Shown here one piece after another: positions 1 to 8,227 of a DNA stretch of 64,000 nucleotides. The stretch is from Cyclobacteriaceae bacterium (GTDB taxonomy: Bacteria > Bacteroidota > Bacteroidia > Cytophagales > Cyclobacteriaceae). The DNA lies in NCBI GenBank assembly GCA_020832305.1, contig JAFIEV010000067.1, forward strand, positions 186,001 through 250,000, written 5' to 3'. Within the stretch, counting starts at the first letter, position 1; every line of letters starts with the position of its first letter. The notes beneath the pieces were generated by a model. The model worked only from the letters and a program-made list of their open reading frames with translations. It made no database searches and was not told where the DNA came from. The position numbers were made by a program, and so were the translations under genes.

Positions 1-1
1 T

Positions 2-313
2 TACCCGGCTAAAAAAGACAGTCAGATTATTCATCAGAAACCCAGTCTGGGGATGCCTGACCATCAGAACATTAAAGAACTATGGGCTGATTTTATACAA
101 GCCATAAGAAATAATCAAAAACCTGTTGCAGACATCGTGAATTCACAATACGCTACCAATATGAGTCTGCTGGCGGTACTGTCGATGCAGGCTGGAAGGA
201 GTATTGAATGGAATGGTGAAAAACAGGAAATCGTAGGCGATGCTGAAGCTACCCGGCGCATGCGGCGTGATTACAGGTCTCCATGGATCTACCCTGATGC
301 AAGTAATATTTAG
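2..313 (+). CDS. Gfo/Idh/MocA family oxidoreductase, C-terminal fragment (5' end outside window)
   Basis: The frame is open from the first bases and ends at the TAG at 311-313; only about 103 C-terminal residues are visible. The tail (a short helix after a MPDHQNIKELWADFIQAIR-like stretch, then a region with VADIVNSQYATNMSLLAVLSM and a closing RSPWIYP) matches the end of secreted Gfo/Idh/MocA dehydrogenase-like proteins of Bacteroidota, where a helix carrying an N-x-S-L-L motif packs against the Rossmann domain. Such enzymes oxidise or isomerise sugars with NAD(P). The catalytic EKP motif lies outside the window, so substrate and completeness cannot be judged. A second, full-length member of the family is at 12651. 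Confidence 0.75.
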   Translation, partial: YPAKKDSQIIHQKPSLGMPDHQNIKELWADFIQAIRNNQKPVADIVNSQYATNMSLLAVLSMQAGRSIEWNGEKQEIVGDAEATRRMRRDYRSPWIYPDASNI

Positions 314-390
314 CCAATTTGACATAATATCCATTAATAACCAGCCTGCAAATGTCAATTTGGCATTTAAATATTGCATAAATGGATATT
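314..390. promoter_or_regulatory. Two nested inverted repeats upstream of the small heat shock gene
   Basis: CCAATTTGACAT at 314-325 faces ATGTCAATTTGG at 352-363 (one mismatch). Directly beside the first arm, AATATCCATT at 326-335 faces AATGGATATT at 381-390 (perfect). The arms lie between the upstream stop codon and the hsp20 start, in the position of a promoter or operator. They could bind a regulator or form a stem in the leader. The role is inferred from position only. Confidence 0.4.
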
Positions 391-465
391 TTAACAATGG
401 CACACTACTTGTCGTGTATTTTATTGTCTGTTAAATTATTCAAAAATAGAAAGGAGGATTTAGCC

Positions 466-915
466 ATGACACTAATGAAAAGAAACGGAGGATTTTTCCC
501 TGATGTGCCATCTTTTTTTGATGACTTCTTAACCAGGGATTTAATGAACTGGGGTTTTAACCCCTCACGCAGCCAAATGGTACCTGCTGTGAACATACAC
601 GAAGACGAACACAAGTACAGTGTAGAAGTTGCAGCGCCGGGTTTGAAAAAAGATGATTTCAAAGTTGAGATCGACAACAATGTGCTTACCATTTCTTCTG
701 AAAAAAATGAAAAACATGAAGAAAAGGATGAGCATGGCAACTACACCCGCCGGGAGTTCAGTTACGCATCTTTCAGCCGTTCATTTAATTTGCCAGACGA
801 TGTTATTGAAGTTGACAAAGTAAATGCCAAATACGAAAACGGTGTTTTGAAACTGGATCTACCCAAAAAAGAAGCTGCTAAACCCAAACCAGTTAAAACC
901 ATTAAGATCAGCTAA
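466..915 (+). CDS. Hsp20/alpha-crystallin family small heat shock protein
   Basis: 149 residues, the usual size for bacterial small heat shock proteins: ATP-independent holdases that bind unfolding proteins in the cytoplasm as large oligomers. The N-terminal 40 residues hold a FFPDVPSFFDDFL-type region. The alpha-crystallin domain follows: VPAVNIHEDEHKYSVEVAAPGL, then KDDFKVEIDNNVLTISSE, and the conserved A-x-x-x-x-G-V-L-x-L motif as AKYENGVLKLDLPK near the end. The start at 466 is set by a strong AGGAGG-like site at 453-458, so the longer open frame beginning at 382 is rejected. A terminator follows closely, so it is monocistronic. Inverted repeats lie upstream. Confidence 0.96.
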   Translation: MTLMKRNGGFFPDVPSFFDDFLTRDLMNWGFNPSRSQMVPAVNIHEDEHKYSVEVAAPGLKKDDFKVEIDNNVLTISSEKNEKHEEKDEHGNYTRREFSYASFSRSFNLPDDVIEVDKVNAKYENGVLKLDLPKKEAAKPKPVKTIKIS

Positions 916-922
916 AATTAAG

Positions 923-949
923 CCGCCCGAACCCCGGGCGGTTTTTTTT
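923..949 (+). terminator. Rho-independent terminator of the small heat shock gene
   Basis: CCGCCCG (923-929) pairs perfectly with CGGGCGG (935-941) around a 5-nt loop and is followed by eight T (942-949). It begins 7 nt after the hsp20 stop codon. Confidence 0.93.
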
Positions 950-1398
950 ATATCCGCATGATCCCATCCCAACATATAATATTATCAAATTGAATTACCA
1001 GAATCATTCCAGGTTATTGCAGGTCCTGGAATGAGCTTCAATAATATTAATCAATGGAAATTGCATTGTTTTATTTTCTTTTTTGGCTTACGGCAAGCCA
1101 ACGCTGCACGTATGCTTCCATCCCCTCCATGTCATTGACATCTTCAACGTAAACCCCTCAAAGTCGCCCTTACTTTACAGTCTGTTGATTGATTAAATCC
1201 GCTGCTCAATATTTCAAGCAAAAATTTTTCCACTATTATGGGTTTTTAAGTACCACAATATCAGTATCCAATAATTGAAAAAGGACGCCAGATAATATGA
1301 CATACCACCCATTCGAAACCTCACTGTTTTAAGGCACACAGGATATTGAATTTGTTGGTAAAAACATCAACAACAGAAACAATATTAAATAAGACCCA
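950..1398. other. Gene-free stretch with one possible decayed reading-frame fragment
   Basis: No intact gene is seen. On the minus strand at about 1071-1168 a short frame reads as plausible protein ending (YVEDVNDMEGMEAYVQRWL, then AVSQKRK and a stop). One shift of frame at its start would add GDFEG. This looks like the tail of a lost gene, but I do not recognise the family. The rest of the stretch shows no repeat or RNA that I can support. Confidence 0.35.
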
Positions 1399-1430
1399 TA
1401 AAAAAACCCCTCTGTAATGATACATCGGGG
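1399..1430 (-). terminator. Terminator of the nagB-like gene
   Basis: Read on the minus strand, CCCC-GA-TGTA pairs with TACA-GA-GGGG around a TCAT loop; the two G-A oppositions form a tandem mismatch. A run of eight T follows (1399-1406 on the plus strand as A). It lies 24 bp past the stop codon of the minus-strand gene. Confidence 0.8.
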
Positions 1431-1454
1431 CTTTTGTGCTTGCTTGTATTAAAA

Positions 1455-3428
1455 TTAAAATTTGTATCTGACGAAGGCTTCTATGGCTTCATATTCTGTC
1501 AGCCCCAGCTGATCATACAATCTGGCTGTTTCGTGATTTCGATCTTCTGCACGCTGCCAGAACTCCCGGTTGTCGTTTCCGGGAAATACCGGGCTGTCTT
1601 TCTGCGATTGATGCTTGAAGATCGCCATTCTTTTGCGCAGAAGCTCAGCGGGACTAATGGGTACGGCCATTTCAATTTCTTCAATTTCCCATTCGTGCCA
1701 GGCGCCGCGATACAGCCAAACATAGCAATCTTTCAGCCAATCCTCTCCCTGTGCTTTAAGCCTTTCTATGGCAGCGAAAACGGCATCCAGACAAACGCGA
1801 TGTGTCCCGTGCGGATCTCTTAAATCTCCAGCCGCAAATATCTGATGTGGTTTAATACTTTGCAGAAGCTCCATAACAAGCTTTATATCCTGCTCACCTA
1901 CAGGCATTTTCTTTACCTGTCCGGTTTCATAAAAAGGCAGATTCATAAAATGCACATTTTCTTCCTTTATACCACAGTACCTTGCAGCGGCACTGGCCTC
2001 TCCTTTGCGAATAAGGCCTTTGATCTCCCTGACCGCCTGGGTGTCCCGCTCGCCTAATTTTTTAGCTTTAATAAATTCAAAGGCTTCATTTCTTATTTTT
2101 CTGAATTCATCTGATGCAATACCCATTCTTTCAGAAAAGTCAGCAGCAAAATCAGCAAATCTTAGCGCATCATCATCAAAAACAGCAATATTTCCAGATG
2201 TCTGATAGGCAACATGAACATCATGGCCCTGATCTACGAGTCTTAATAGGGTGCCGCCCATAGATATTACATCGTCATCGGGATGCGGACTAAAAATGAT
2301 AGATCGCTTTCTTGGCGGACTTGATCGTTCGGGCCGGTCTTTGTCATCAGAACTCGGTTTTCCGCCTGGCCAACCCGTAATGGTGCGCTGAATGGATGTA
2401 AAAACCTTAATATTCAAATCATAAGAACTGCCTGCATAGATCAGCAAATCGGCCAGGTCATTGCTTTTATAATCATCGTCGGTGAGTTTAAGAATGGGCT
2501 TATTCAATTTTTTACTTAGCCAGATAACAGCTTTTTTGGTGAGCGCATCATCCCAGGAACAATGGCCGACCAACCAGGGCGTTTTAAACCGGCTCAATTC
2601 TGAGGCCGACCATTTATCGAGATAAATGATCACATTTTGATGTTGCTGTAAAAAGGAAGCCGGAACTTCCTCAGAAGGGTCTTCCTCTACCGCTTTTTGT
2701 ATAACTTTGGCCTTACCCTCACTCCAGGCCATCAGAAAAATCTGTTTGGCTTTAAGGATGGTGCTTATTCCCATGGTAATAGCGCGAAGAGGCACAAATT
2801 CTTCTTTTATAAAATCATTTACTGCATCTGTAATGGTTATAGGATCAAGTTTCACCAATCGCGTCTTCGATTGAAGGGTAGACCCCGGTTCATTAAAACC
2901 AATATGGCCAGATCGCCCAATACCCAGAATTTGTATATCCAACCCACCGGCAGCTTCGATCTTTCTTTCATAATCATCACAGTAATGCTTGACCTTTTCG
3001 ATCGGCAATGTCCCGTCGGGAATATTTACGTTTTCAGGTTTAATATCAATGTGATTAAATAACTGTTGTTTCATAAAAAGCACATAACTCTGCAGTGAAT
3101 CAGGCTGCATGGGATAGTACTCATCCAGATTAAAAGTTATCACATTTTGAAAACTCAAGCCTTCCTCTCTGTGCATTCTTACAAGTTCTGCATAAATCTG
3201 CTTGGGGGTTGACCCGGTAGCCAAACCGAGAACCGCCATTTCTCCCTTGCTTTGCTTATCTCTTATCAGATCAGAAATTACTCTGGCCACCCTTTTTGAA
3301 GCATCAGCGGGTTCATCAAAAACTTCAACCGGGATTTTTTCAAAAGATTGTTCTGTATATTCCAGCACTGCTTTAAAATTTAAATTTTTTGTACTATTCA
3401 AACAACAAGATTTCAGGATGTGAAACAA
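1455..3428 (-). CDS. nagB: Glucosamine-6-phosphate deaminase fused to a PIG-L/LmbE domain
   Basis: 657 residues in two parts. Residues about 25-300 are NagB-like: GLATGSTP near 68-75, FNLDEYYP near 99-106, GIGRSGHIGFNEPGS near 169-183, and MGISTILKAKQI. The C-terminal part is a PIG-L deacetylase-like domain with the metal motif PHPDDD at 381-386 and a DLRDPHGTHR stretch. This fusion is a recognised Bacteroidota form of the enzyme that turns glucosamine-6-P into fructose-6-P and ammonia. His175 and Glu180 of the active loop are present, but the acid usually found two residues before the His (Asp141 in E. coli) is Ser173 here. No ATG precedes the conserved region; the start is probably TTG at 3428 and is uncertain. 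Confidence 0.9.
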   Translation of the reverse strand: MFHILKSCCLNSTKNLNFKAVLEYTEQSFEKIPVEVFDEPADASKRVARVISDLIRDKQSKGEMAVLGLATGSTPKQIYAELVRMHREEGLSFQNVITFNLDEYYPMQPDSLQSYVLFMKQQLFNHIDIKPENVNIPDGTLPIEKVKHYCDDYERKIEAAGGLDIQILGIGRSGHIGFNEPGSTLQSKTRLVKLDPITITDAVNDFIKEEFVPLRAITMGISTILKAKQIFLMAWSEGKAKVIQKAVEEDPSEEVPASFLQQHQNVIIYLDKWSASELSRFKTPWLVGHCSWDDALTKKAVIWLSKKLNKPILKLTDDDYKSNDLADLLIYAGSSYDLNIKVFTSIQRTITGWPGGKPSSDDKDRPERSSPPRKRSIIFSPHPDDDVISMGGTLLRLVDQGHDVHVAYQTSGNIAVFDDDALRFADFAADFSERMGIASDEFRKIRNEAFEFIKAKKLGERDTQAVREIKGLIRKGEASAAARYCGIKEENVHFMNLPFYETGQVKKMPVGEQDIKLVMELLQSIKPHQIFAAGDLRDPHGTHRVCLDAVFAAIERLKAQGEDWLKDCYVWLYRGAWHEWEIEEIEMAVPISPAELLRKRMAIFKHQSQKDSPVFPGNDNREFWQRAEDRNHETARLYDQLGLTEYEAIEAFVRYKF

Positions 3429-3472
3429 ATTTCACAATAATACCACACAAAAACAATTTTTTGTATTGAAAT

Positions 3473-3486
3473 TGTGTGCGCACACA
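3473..3486. promoter_or_regulatory. 14-bp perfect palindrome upstream of the nagB-like gene, possible operator
   Basis: TGTGTGCGCACACA is a perfect palindrome 45 bp upstream of the presumed nagB start, inside the 176-bp gap to the RbsD-like gene. Even-length palindromes with a central CG are typical of LacI/GntR-type operators of sugar genes. The role is inferred; no regulator gene lies nearby. Confidence 0.4.
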
Positions 3487-3604
3487 TCAAAAAAAATAAA
3501 TACTTAACTATGAATTAATTTTAACCGTTCAATGATCTTCAGATAATGGAATGGCCGCTCGCTTATAGAATATAAATTATATTTTTCCAACAACCGACAC
3601 AAAG

Positions 3605-4180
3605 TTATTTCTCGTTTTCCTTCATAATCTTACGCAAATTACTTTCATTGTCTGCATTCCAGTAGCCACAGTCTAACTCCAGAAAAACCGATGTATACGG
3701 AAGGGTTTCAGTAGTTTTTATGACACATATCGAAAATAACGTCGCCGCCTCATCAATTTTTTCAAAGACTTCATTATGTAAAAGACTAGCATAATCTCTG
3801 TCTTGCAATATTTCATGTAATACACTTCTGTATCGGGTTATTCCCGGCGCGAGCTCTTCAGGAACATACTCCAGTTCAGCATCGGTATAAATCAGGGCCT
3901 GAATATGCTTCTGTGCATCCACTTCATGTAAAACAAAGCGCAAGGCCTCAGGTAATGAAACATCAGCGACTATCATATCAATGCCTGCTGCATTTTGGGC
4001 AGGAAAAGCGCTATCTACTATAAGAACCCAGTTTCTATGTCCATAGGCTTTCAATTTGGTCTCTAACTGATCTTTCCATGTCTCACCTGCTTTTTCAGCC
4101 ACAGGCCTGCACGAGGCCAGGGATATCCATAACAAACCATAAAGAATTGTGTAAAAAAAAGCACTATGCATATTCTTCAT
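3605..4180 (-). CDS. RbsD/FucU-like lipoprotein (putative sugar mutarotase fold)
   Basis: 191 residues from the ATG at 4180. The N-terminus is a lipoprotein signal: hydrophobic FFYTILYGLLWISLASC with the lipid-accepting Cys at residue 24. The next part reads AYGHRNWVLIVDSAFPAQ and MIVADVSLPEALRFVL, which matches the start of RbsD/FucU sugar mutarotases: His in GH (48) and Asp in the D-x-x-FP motif (56), two positions used by the family to interconvert ring forms of ribose or fucose. The end has CGYWNADNE. Known RbsD and FucU are cytosolic; a lipid-anchored version suggests action outside the inner membrane. It lies between the propeller protein (34-bp gap) and nagB in one minus-strand run. 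The substrate is unknown. Confidence 0.65.
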   Translation of the reverse strand: MKNMHSAFFYTILYGLLWISLASCRPVAEKAGETWKDQLETKLKAYGHRNWVLIVDSAFPAQNAAGIDMIVADVSLPEALRFVLHEVDAQKHIQALIYTDAELEYVPEELAPGITRYRSVLHEILQDRDYASLLHNEVFEKIDEAATLFSICVIKTTETLPYTSVFLELDCGYWNADNESNLRKIMKENEK

Positions 4181-4214
4181 CAATTAAGATCTACTAAAAA
4201 CTAAAGTTACAGAT

Positions 4215-6362
4215 TTATTCGATCAATTGAAGATATCTGGCCATCCAGTAAGGCAATAAAAATTCATCTCCGGCCAATTCTGACCTGCCGCCATTGCCCC
4301 CATCCAGTTCAAATGGATTGCTGTTATGCCGTATGATTCGGGTTTCATCCGGAGGCAGGAGATCTTTGGTTATTTGCTTTCTGAAATTGGGCTCTTGAAA
4401 AGTTAAATCCTTTCTGTGGGAATTTTTAACAGTATACCTGATCAGGTCCATAGGAAAGCCCCTGAGGTGCCATAGTATATCGGCAACATTCACTGAGCCT
4501 TCTGTTCCATAGGTAATGGTATGCCACAGAGAATTTTTTTCTGGCAATTCGATTTCCCAGTGATTGTGAATGGCATGTTCAAACATAACCTTGAGGCTGT
4601 CGTTGAAGGCATAATGATGCAACACCCAATACGAAAGGAAAGCCATTTCATCGTCTGAATGGTTCCATCCTCCCATTCCCATATCGTGACCTTCATGAAT
4701 AAAACCTGGTGTGGGTCCGATGATATTACAGTCTATCATGATATTATCGAGATATTGATGCTCCTTCATGAGTTTGTCTGCCTCCCTTTTGTATAATTCG
4801 TTCCCACTCAGTGCATACCCCAGCTGAAGGCCGGCAATAAGCGTTACACTTCCCAGTTTACGGTCGACAATCGTCTCGGGGTACCAATTGATATATTCAG
4901 GGTTCCAACGGCCCCAGAGTGTTGGTTTTCCGTCGATATCCACAAAATAATAGTCATTATTGATTAAATGCATCAATATCTTATCCAGAAAATCAGCCAC
5001 TCGTTTCTTTTCGCCCTCGGTTTTAATGATGAATTGATCCATCACCGCTGCAATAAAAATATAGGCCACAAATTCATCGCTGCTGGTATGGCCTTTCCAC
5101 TCCCATTCAGGATCCTGTGAATCCCGCCAGCGGTCGAGGTCTGAATATTTAAAACCTTTTCTCTCGAAAGTACGCGAAGGGAAACCATCCAGGGGGTTGA
5201 TTGAAAGCAATCTTTCGTAGGCCTCGAAAGACTCCCACGTATATTGCAGGGCTTTATCGTCACCGGTTGCCGCATATTTAAATGCCATACTGCCCAGGTA
5301 GAAGGAAGTCCACAATCCATCATTATCGGTATCGGCCAATTGAGCACTTTTTATATCACCGGGTTTTTGCAACTGCAACTCCGTAGTGAAGCCATACCTC
5401 ATGTGCCGACTTCTGATTTTGTCTTCAAAAAATGTTGCTTTTTCGGCCAATGTCTGAGAAATGAATTCGATTTTGTTAAGTCCCGCGGCAGTAGTTATAT
5501 ACACATTGCCATGACTGTCTGCCGCGATTCCTTTTACCTCATCGGTATCCAACCAGCGCTTCGATGCAAAATATCGAAAGCTGCCATCCCTGTTTCGGGT
5601 AAATGCCCCCATAGGCGTACCTGCCCATACCTGATCGCCAATGACCATAAGATGCCTTACATCAGGTACCGGTAGTTTTGACTGAAGCGGGAAAATTTCC
5701 TTTGATGTGTGGCGGTGAATGGCATAGTAACCCTCCCTGGTACCAATAATGATTTCATCGTTTCTGAAGGCGATGTCCTGCATGCGCTTATCAGTGTGAA
5801 GCAATACCGTCTTGTTATCGTTGATAACCCAGACACTATTTTCAGACAGCAAATAAAAATCACCTTTATGTGCATAAACGGCACGAATGCTTTCCTTCAG
5901 ATTTGACAATTTGTTGAGCTGGCCGTTTTCGTGTAAGGCAAGCTGCCGCCCACCCGCCAATAATACCCTTTTACGGGCATCAATGGCAATGAATTGGTAA
6001 GTATTTGCCGGAAGGTTTCCGTAATGCTCCCCTGCATAAGCATTGGTGAGAAACTTATCGTTGTAGAGGTAGTACAAATAATTTGTTGATTCCTGCACCT
6101 GTATATCAACCGGTACTTTATTTGCCTGTGGCCTGAAACGAATATCCCTGGCAAATTCGTTGCCATAAGCCCTGTATAAACCTTTGTCGCTCAGAAGATA
6201 TACAATTTCATCATAATCGACAACAGCTTTAATCAGCCTGGCTCCCGCAAGCTCAGCTGGCATTTGGTACTTAACCGAAACGGGCTGTAAAAATTTTTCA
6301 TCGGCCACTTGTGAAAAGGCCAGACTTGGAAACAGAATCAATAAAAAAACAGATATTCTCAT
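4215..6362 (-). CDS. Secreted beta-propeller plus alpha-toroid protein of unknown function
   Basis: 715 residues beginning with a signal peptide (MRISVFLLILFPSLAFSQ). Residues about 25-300 form repeated strand blades of the two-component-regulator-propeller type (VYLLSDKGLYRAYG, VWAGTPMGAF, GIAADSHGNVYITTAAGL). The C-terminal 390 residues are helical and rich in Trp, Tyr and His (TDNDGLWTSFYLGSMAFKY, then EGHDMGMGGWNHSDDEMAF), resembling an (alpha/alpha)6 toroid like those of sugar lyases and glycosidases. I see no exact glycosidase family signature. Neighbours (AGE epimerase upstream, RbsD-like lipoprotein and NagB downstream, same strand) point to carbohydrate handling outside the cytoplasm. 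The exact role is open. Confidence 0.6.
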   Translation of the reverse strand: MRISVFLLILFPSLAFSQVADEKFLQPVSVKYQMPAELAGARLIKAVVDYDEIVYLLSDKGLYRAYGNEFARDIRFRPQANKVPVDIQVQESTNYLYYLYNDKFLTNAYAGEHYGNLPANTYQFIAIDARKRVLLAGGRQLALHENGQLNKLSNLKESIRAVYAHKGDFYLLSENSVWVINDNKTVLLHTDKRMQDIAFRNDEIIIGTREGYYAIHRHTSKEIFPLQSKLPVPDVRHLMVIGDQVWAGTPMGAFTRNRDGSFRYFASKRWLDTDEVKGIAADSHGNVYITTAAGLNKIEFISQTLAEKATFFEDKIRSRHMRYGFTTELQLQKPGDIKSAQLADTDNDGLWTSFYLGSMAFKYAATGDDKALQYTWESFEAYERLLSINPLDGFPSRTFERKGFKYSDLDRWRDSQDPEWEWKGHTSSDEFVAYIFIAAVMDQFIIKTEGEKKRVADFLDKILMHLINNDYYFVDIDGKPTLWGRWNPEYINWYPETIVDRKLGSVTLIAGLQLGYALSGNELYKREADKLMKEHQYLDNIMIDCNIIGPTPGFIHEGHDMGMGGWNHSDDEMAFLSYWVLHHYAFNDSLKVMFEHAIHNHWEIELPEKNSLWHTITYGTEGSVNVADILWHLRGFPMDLIRYTVKNSHRKDLTFQEPNFRKQITKDLLPPDETRIIRHNSNPFELDGGNGGRSELAGDEFLLPYWMARYLQLIE

Positions 6363-6467
6363 AAAATCAGGTTATTTGATTAGTTAATTCAATAGATAAA
6401 TGGCATTCACTCCCATCATCAGATGGTTAAAGCTGCCAATTTGGAAAATTCAATAAAAACCAGATAA

Positions 6468-7742
6468 TCAGGAAACCAATGAATCCAGCCTTTTAACAGA
6501 CTGTACCATAGACCGTACGGTATGATAATTAATTTTCCAGGAATGTGACATGTGTGTCCATATGGGTTTAGAGCCATCGCGGGTCATTAATGGCCACCAC
6601 TCACCGGCTTTTTTATTGACCATTTTATCGAACACAAAGCGATGCACCGCTTCATAAGCTTTTATAAATTTTTCATCCTTTAACAGCTTATAACCATCGA
6701 GCATTCCGATAAGCATCTCAGACTGTTGCCAGAATTCCTTTTCGCGGTCATAGACTTCGCCGGCATGTGAGCCTTCGACATACACTCCGCCAAATTCATG
6801 GTCAACGCCAAAATCAGCCGAATGATTCAATGCTTTTTTCAGGGCATCTCCATAGGTTGAATAGGGAATCCCCAACACATCAAGTGCGTGCATGAGCAAC
6901 CAGGCAAATTCGGCATTATGACCATAGCTTGTATTGTCTTCGGCTGCACTTTTCACACCATCCTCTGTAAAACGGTCCCAGCCCCAGATTATATCAAACT
7001 TAATCTGTGGTGCCACACGCCAGTCGGCCCAAAACTGAGGCACCCCTGTGCCATACTGAGGGTGCATGATTTTATCTATGAGTAAATCAATTACTTCGAG
7101 CAGTTTCCTTCGGTGTAAACTCATACCGGTACATTCATACAAGGTGGTAAAAGCTTCCATAAGGTGCATATGTACATCGAGCGTTTTGCGATCACCACCA
7201 GCGGCACCGGGGCCTTTTAATTCCCAATTGCGATGAAACATTTCGAAATACCCTCCATAGTGCGTGTCAACAGCATATTTTTGAAGTAAGTCAAAGACTT
7301 TTGATGCATACTCCACGCCTCTCTGATCTCCGGTGGCCAGGGTATATTCACTCAATGAATAAATGGCAAAACTATGACCATAAGCGATTTTTTCATCAAT
7401 TTTGACTTCTCCTTTACGATTTACCATCCAATAGAAACCGCCATGCTCACCATCCCACATGTTTTTAAGCATAAAATCGACACCTTGCTTTGCGAGATGT
7501 TCAGCTTTACCCGCTCCATATCCGGCACGATGCACCGAACTAAAGGTATATACCATCCGCGACTGGGCAATTAATGATTTTTCATCCTCACCAGTATCAT
7601 TTCCAAACTGATCGAAATGCGTGATGAAACCTCCGTTTTCAAGATCTTCGCAACGATCAAACCAAAACGGCAGCAATTCTGTGCTGAGGTGTTGATGCGC
7701 TTCCTCCCGGAACTTATTTAAGGTATCTTTTAGTGCCTCCAT
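6468..7742 (-). CDS. AGE (N-acylglucosamine 2-epimerase) family epimerase/isomerase
   Basis: 424 residues, the normal length for the family, with no signal peptide, so cytoplasmic. It shows the toroid repeats with paired histidines: LPFWFDRCEDLENGGF at the start, GEHGGFYWMVNRKGE, YGHSFAIYSLSEY, DVHMHLMEAFTTLYE, SYGHNAEFAWLL and the closing HMSHSWKINYHTVRSM. In this family two His residues do acid/base epimerisation at C2 of N-acetylglucosamine, cellobiose or free mannose/glucose. It is more distant from cellobiose 2-epimerase than the gene at 44087, and the NagB in the same run makes an amino sugar substrate plausible, but specificity cannot be read. It is the first gene of the run; the next gene starts 105 bp on. 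Confidence 0.88.
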   Translation of the reverse strand: MEALKDTLNKFREEAHQHLSTELLPFWFDRCEDLENGGFITHFDQFGNDTGEDEKSLIAQSRMVYTFSSVHRAGYGAGKAEHLAKQGVDFMLKNMWDGEHGGFYWMVNRKGEVKIDEKIAYGHSFAIYSLSEYTLATGDQRGVEYASKVFDLLQKYAVDTHYGGYFEMFHRNWELKGPGAAGGDRKTLDVHMHLMEAFTTLYECTGMSLHRRKLLEVIDLLIDKIMHPQYGTGVPQFWADWRVAPQIKFDIIWGWDRFTEDGVKSAAEDNTSYGHNAEFAWLLMHALDVLGIPYSTYGDALKKALNHSADFGVDHEFGGVYVEGSHAGEVYDREKEFWQQSEMLIGMLDGYKLLKDEKFIKAYEAVHRFVFDKMVNKKAGEWWPLMTRDGSKPIWTHMSHSWKINYHTVRSMVQSVKRLDSLVS

Positions 7743-7906
7743 ATATGAGTTGTTAATTTTTATGTAGCAGTGAATAATTATAATGCCACTTGGGCTTTCA
7801 AAAATTACTCATTTGTTAAAGCTTTGGACTATCAGGCCGGCACTGCAATTGGCAATTTTGCCAAAATGAAACACCCATGAGAAAAGTCTTCTCACACAGA
7901 GGAATG

Positions 7907-7952
7907 CCCCGAATGCTTTCGGGGAAAGGGTGTTCCACCCCGAAAGACGGGG
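7907..7952. repeat. Two adjacent small G+C hairpins of a local repeat family
   Basis: CCCCGAATGCTTTCGGGG (7907-7924) is followed by CCCCG-AAAGA-CGGGG (7938-7952). A near-identical hairpin, CCCCGAAAGCGTTCGGGG, is found inside the inverted repeat copy at 10783-10800. The preceding bases CACACAGAGGAATG also resemble CACACAGTGCAATG there (read on the other strand). They belong to one short repeat family. Confidence 0.6.
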
Positions 7953-7984
7953 CAGGTTCTGACCATTGAAAAACAAATTATAAA

Positions 7985-8092
7985 CAGATGAAACCGACAC
8001 GACTAAAATAATCATTAGACACACAGTGGTATGATTATTTTAGTCGTCAAAGGTTCCATCTCACCGCTGAAAAGAAAATTAAACAGATGAAA
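7985..8092 (+). repeat. Hairpin-forming repeat, copy 1 (inverted partner at 10729-10849)
   Basis: The copy contains a perfect 17-bp inverted repeat, ACGACTAAAATAATCAT facing ATGATTATTTTAGTCGT around a 15-nt loop. Its right part (8041-8092, ending in AAACAGATGAAAT) and left part (beginning CAGATGAAACCGACACG) both recur in reverse orientation at 10729-10849; the two outer parts are identical by eye and only the middle differs. AAACAGATGAAA occurs at both edges of this copy. Together the copies bracket the OMP, cyclophilin and S24 repressor genes. Confidence 0.8.
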
Positions 8093-8227
8093 TGACGGCA
8101 ATCTGAAGGCAATTCGGCAAGCCGATTTCAGACTACATACCTGCCCGAAGATTGTATAAAACAAAAGGTAACAGTATAAAAGCAATAAACGTTTATGTAT
8201 GATGACAATAAAGGTAAAGTATACATT

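Noticed and set aside
6468-7742. Naming this AGE gene as N-acetylglucosamine 2-epimerase or cellobiose 2-epimerase
   Set aside because: Family motifs are clear, but residues fixing the substrate cannot be told apart by eye, and the sequence differs from the cellobiose-type gene at 44087.
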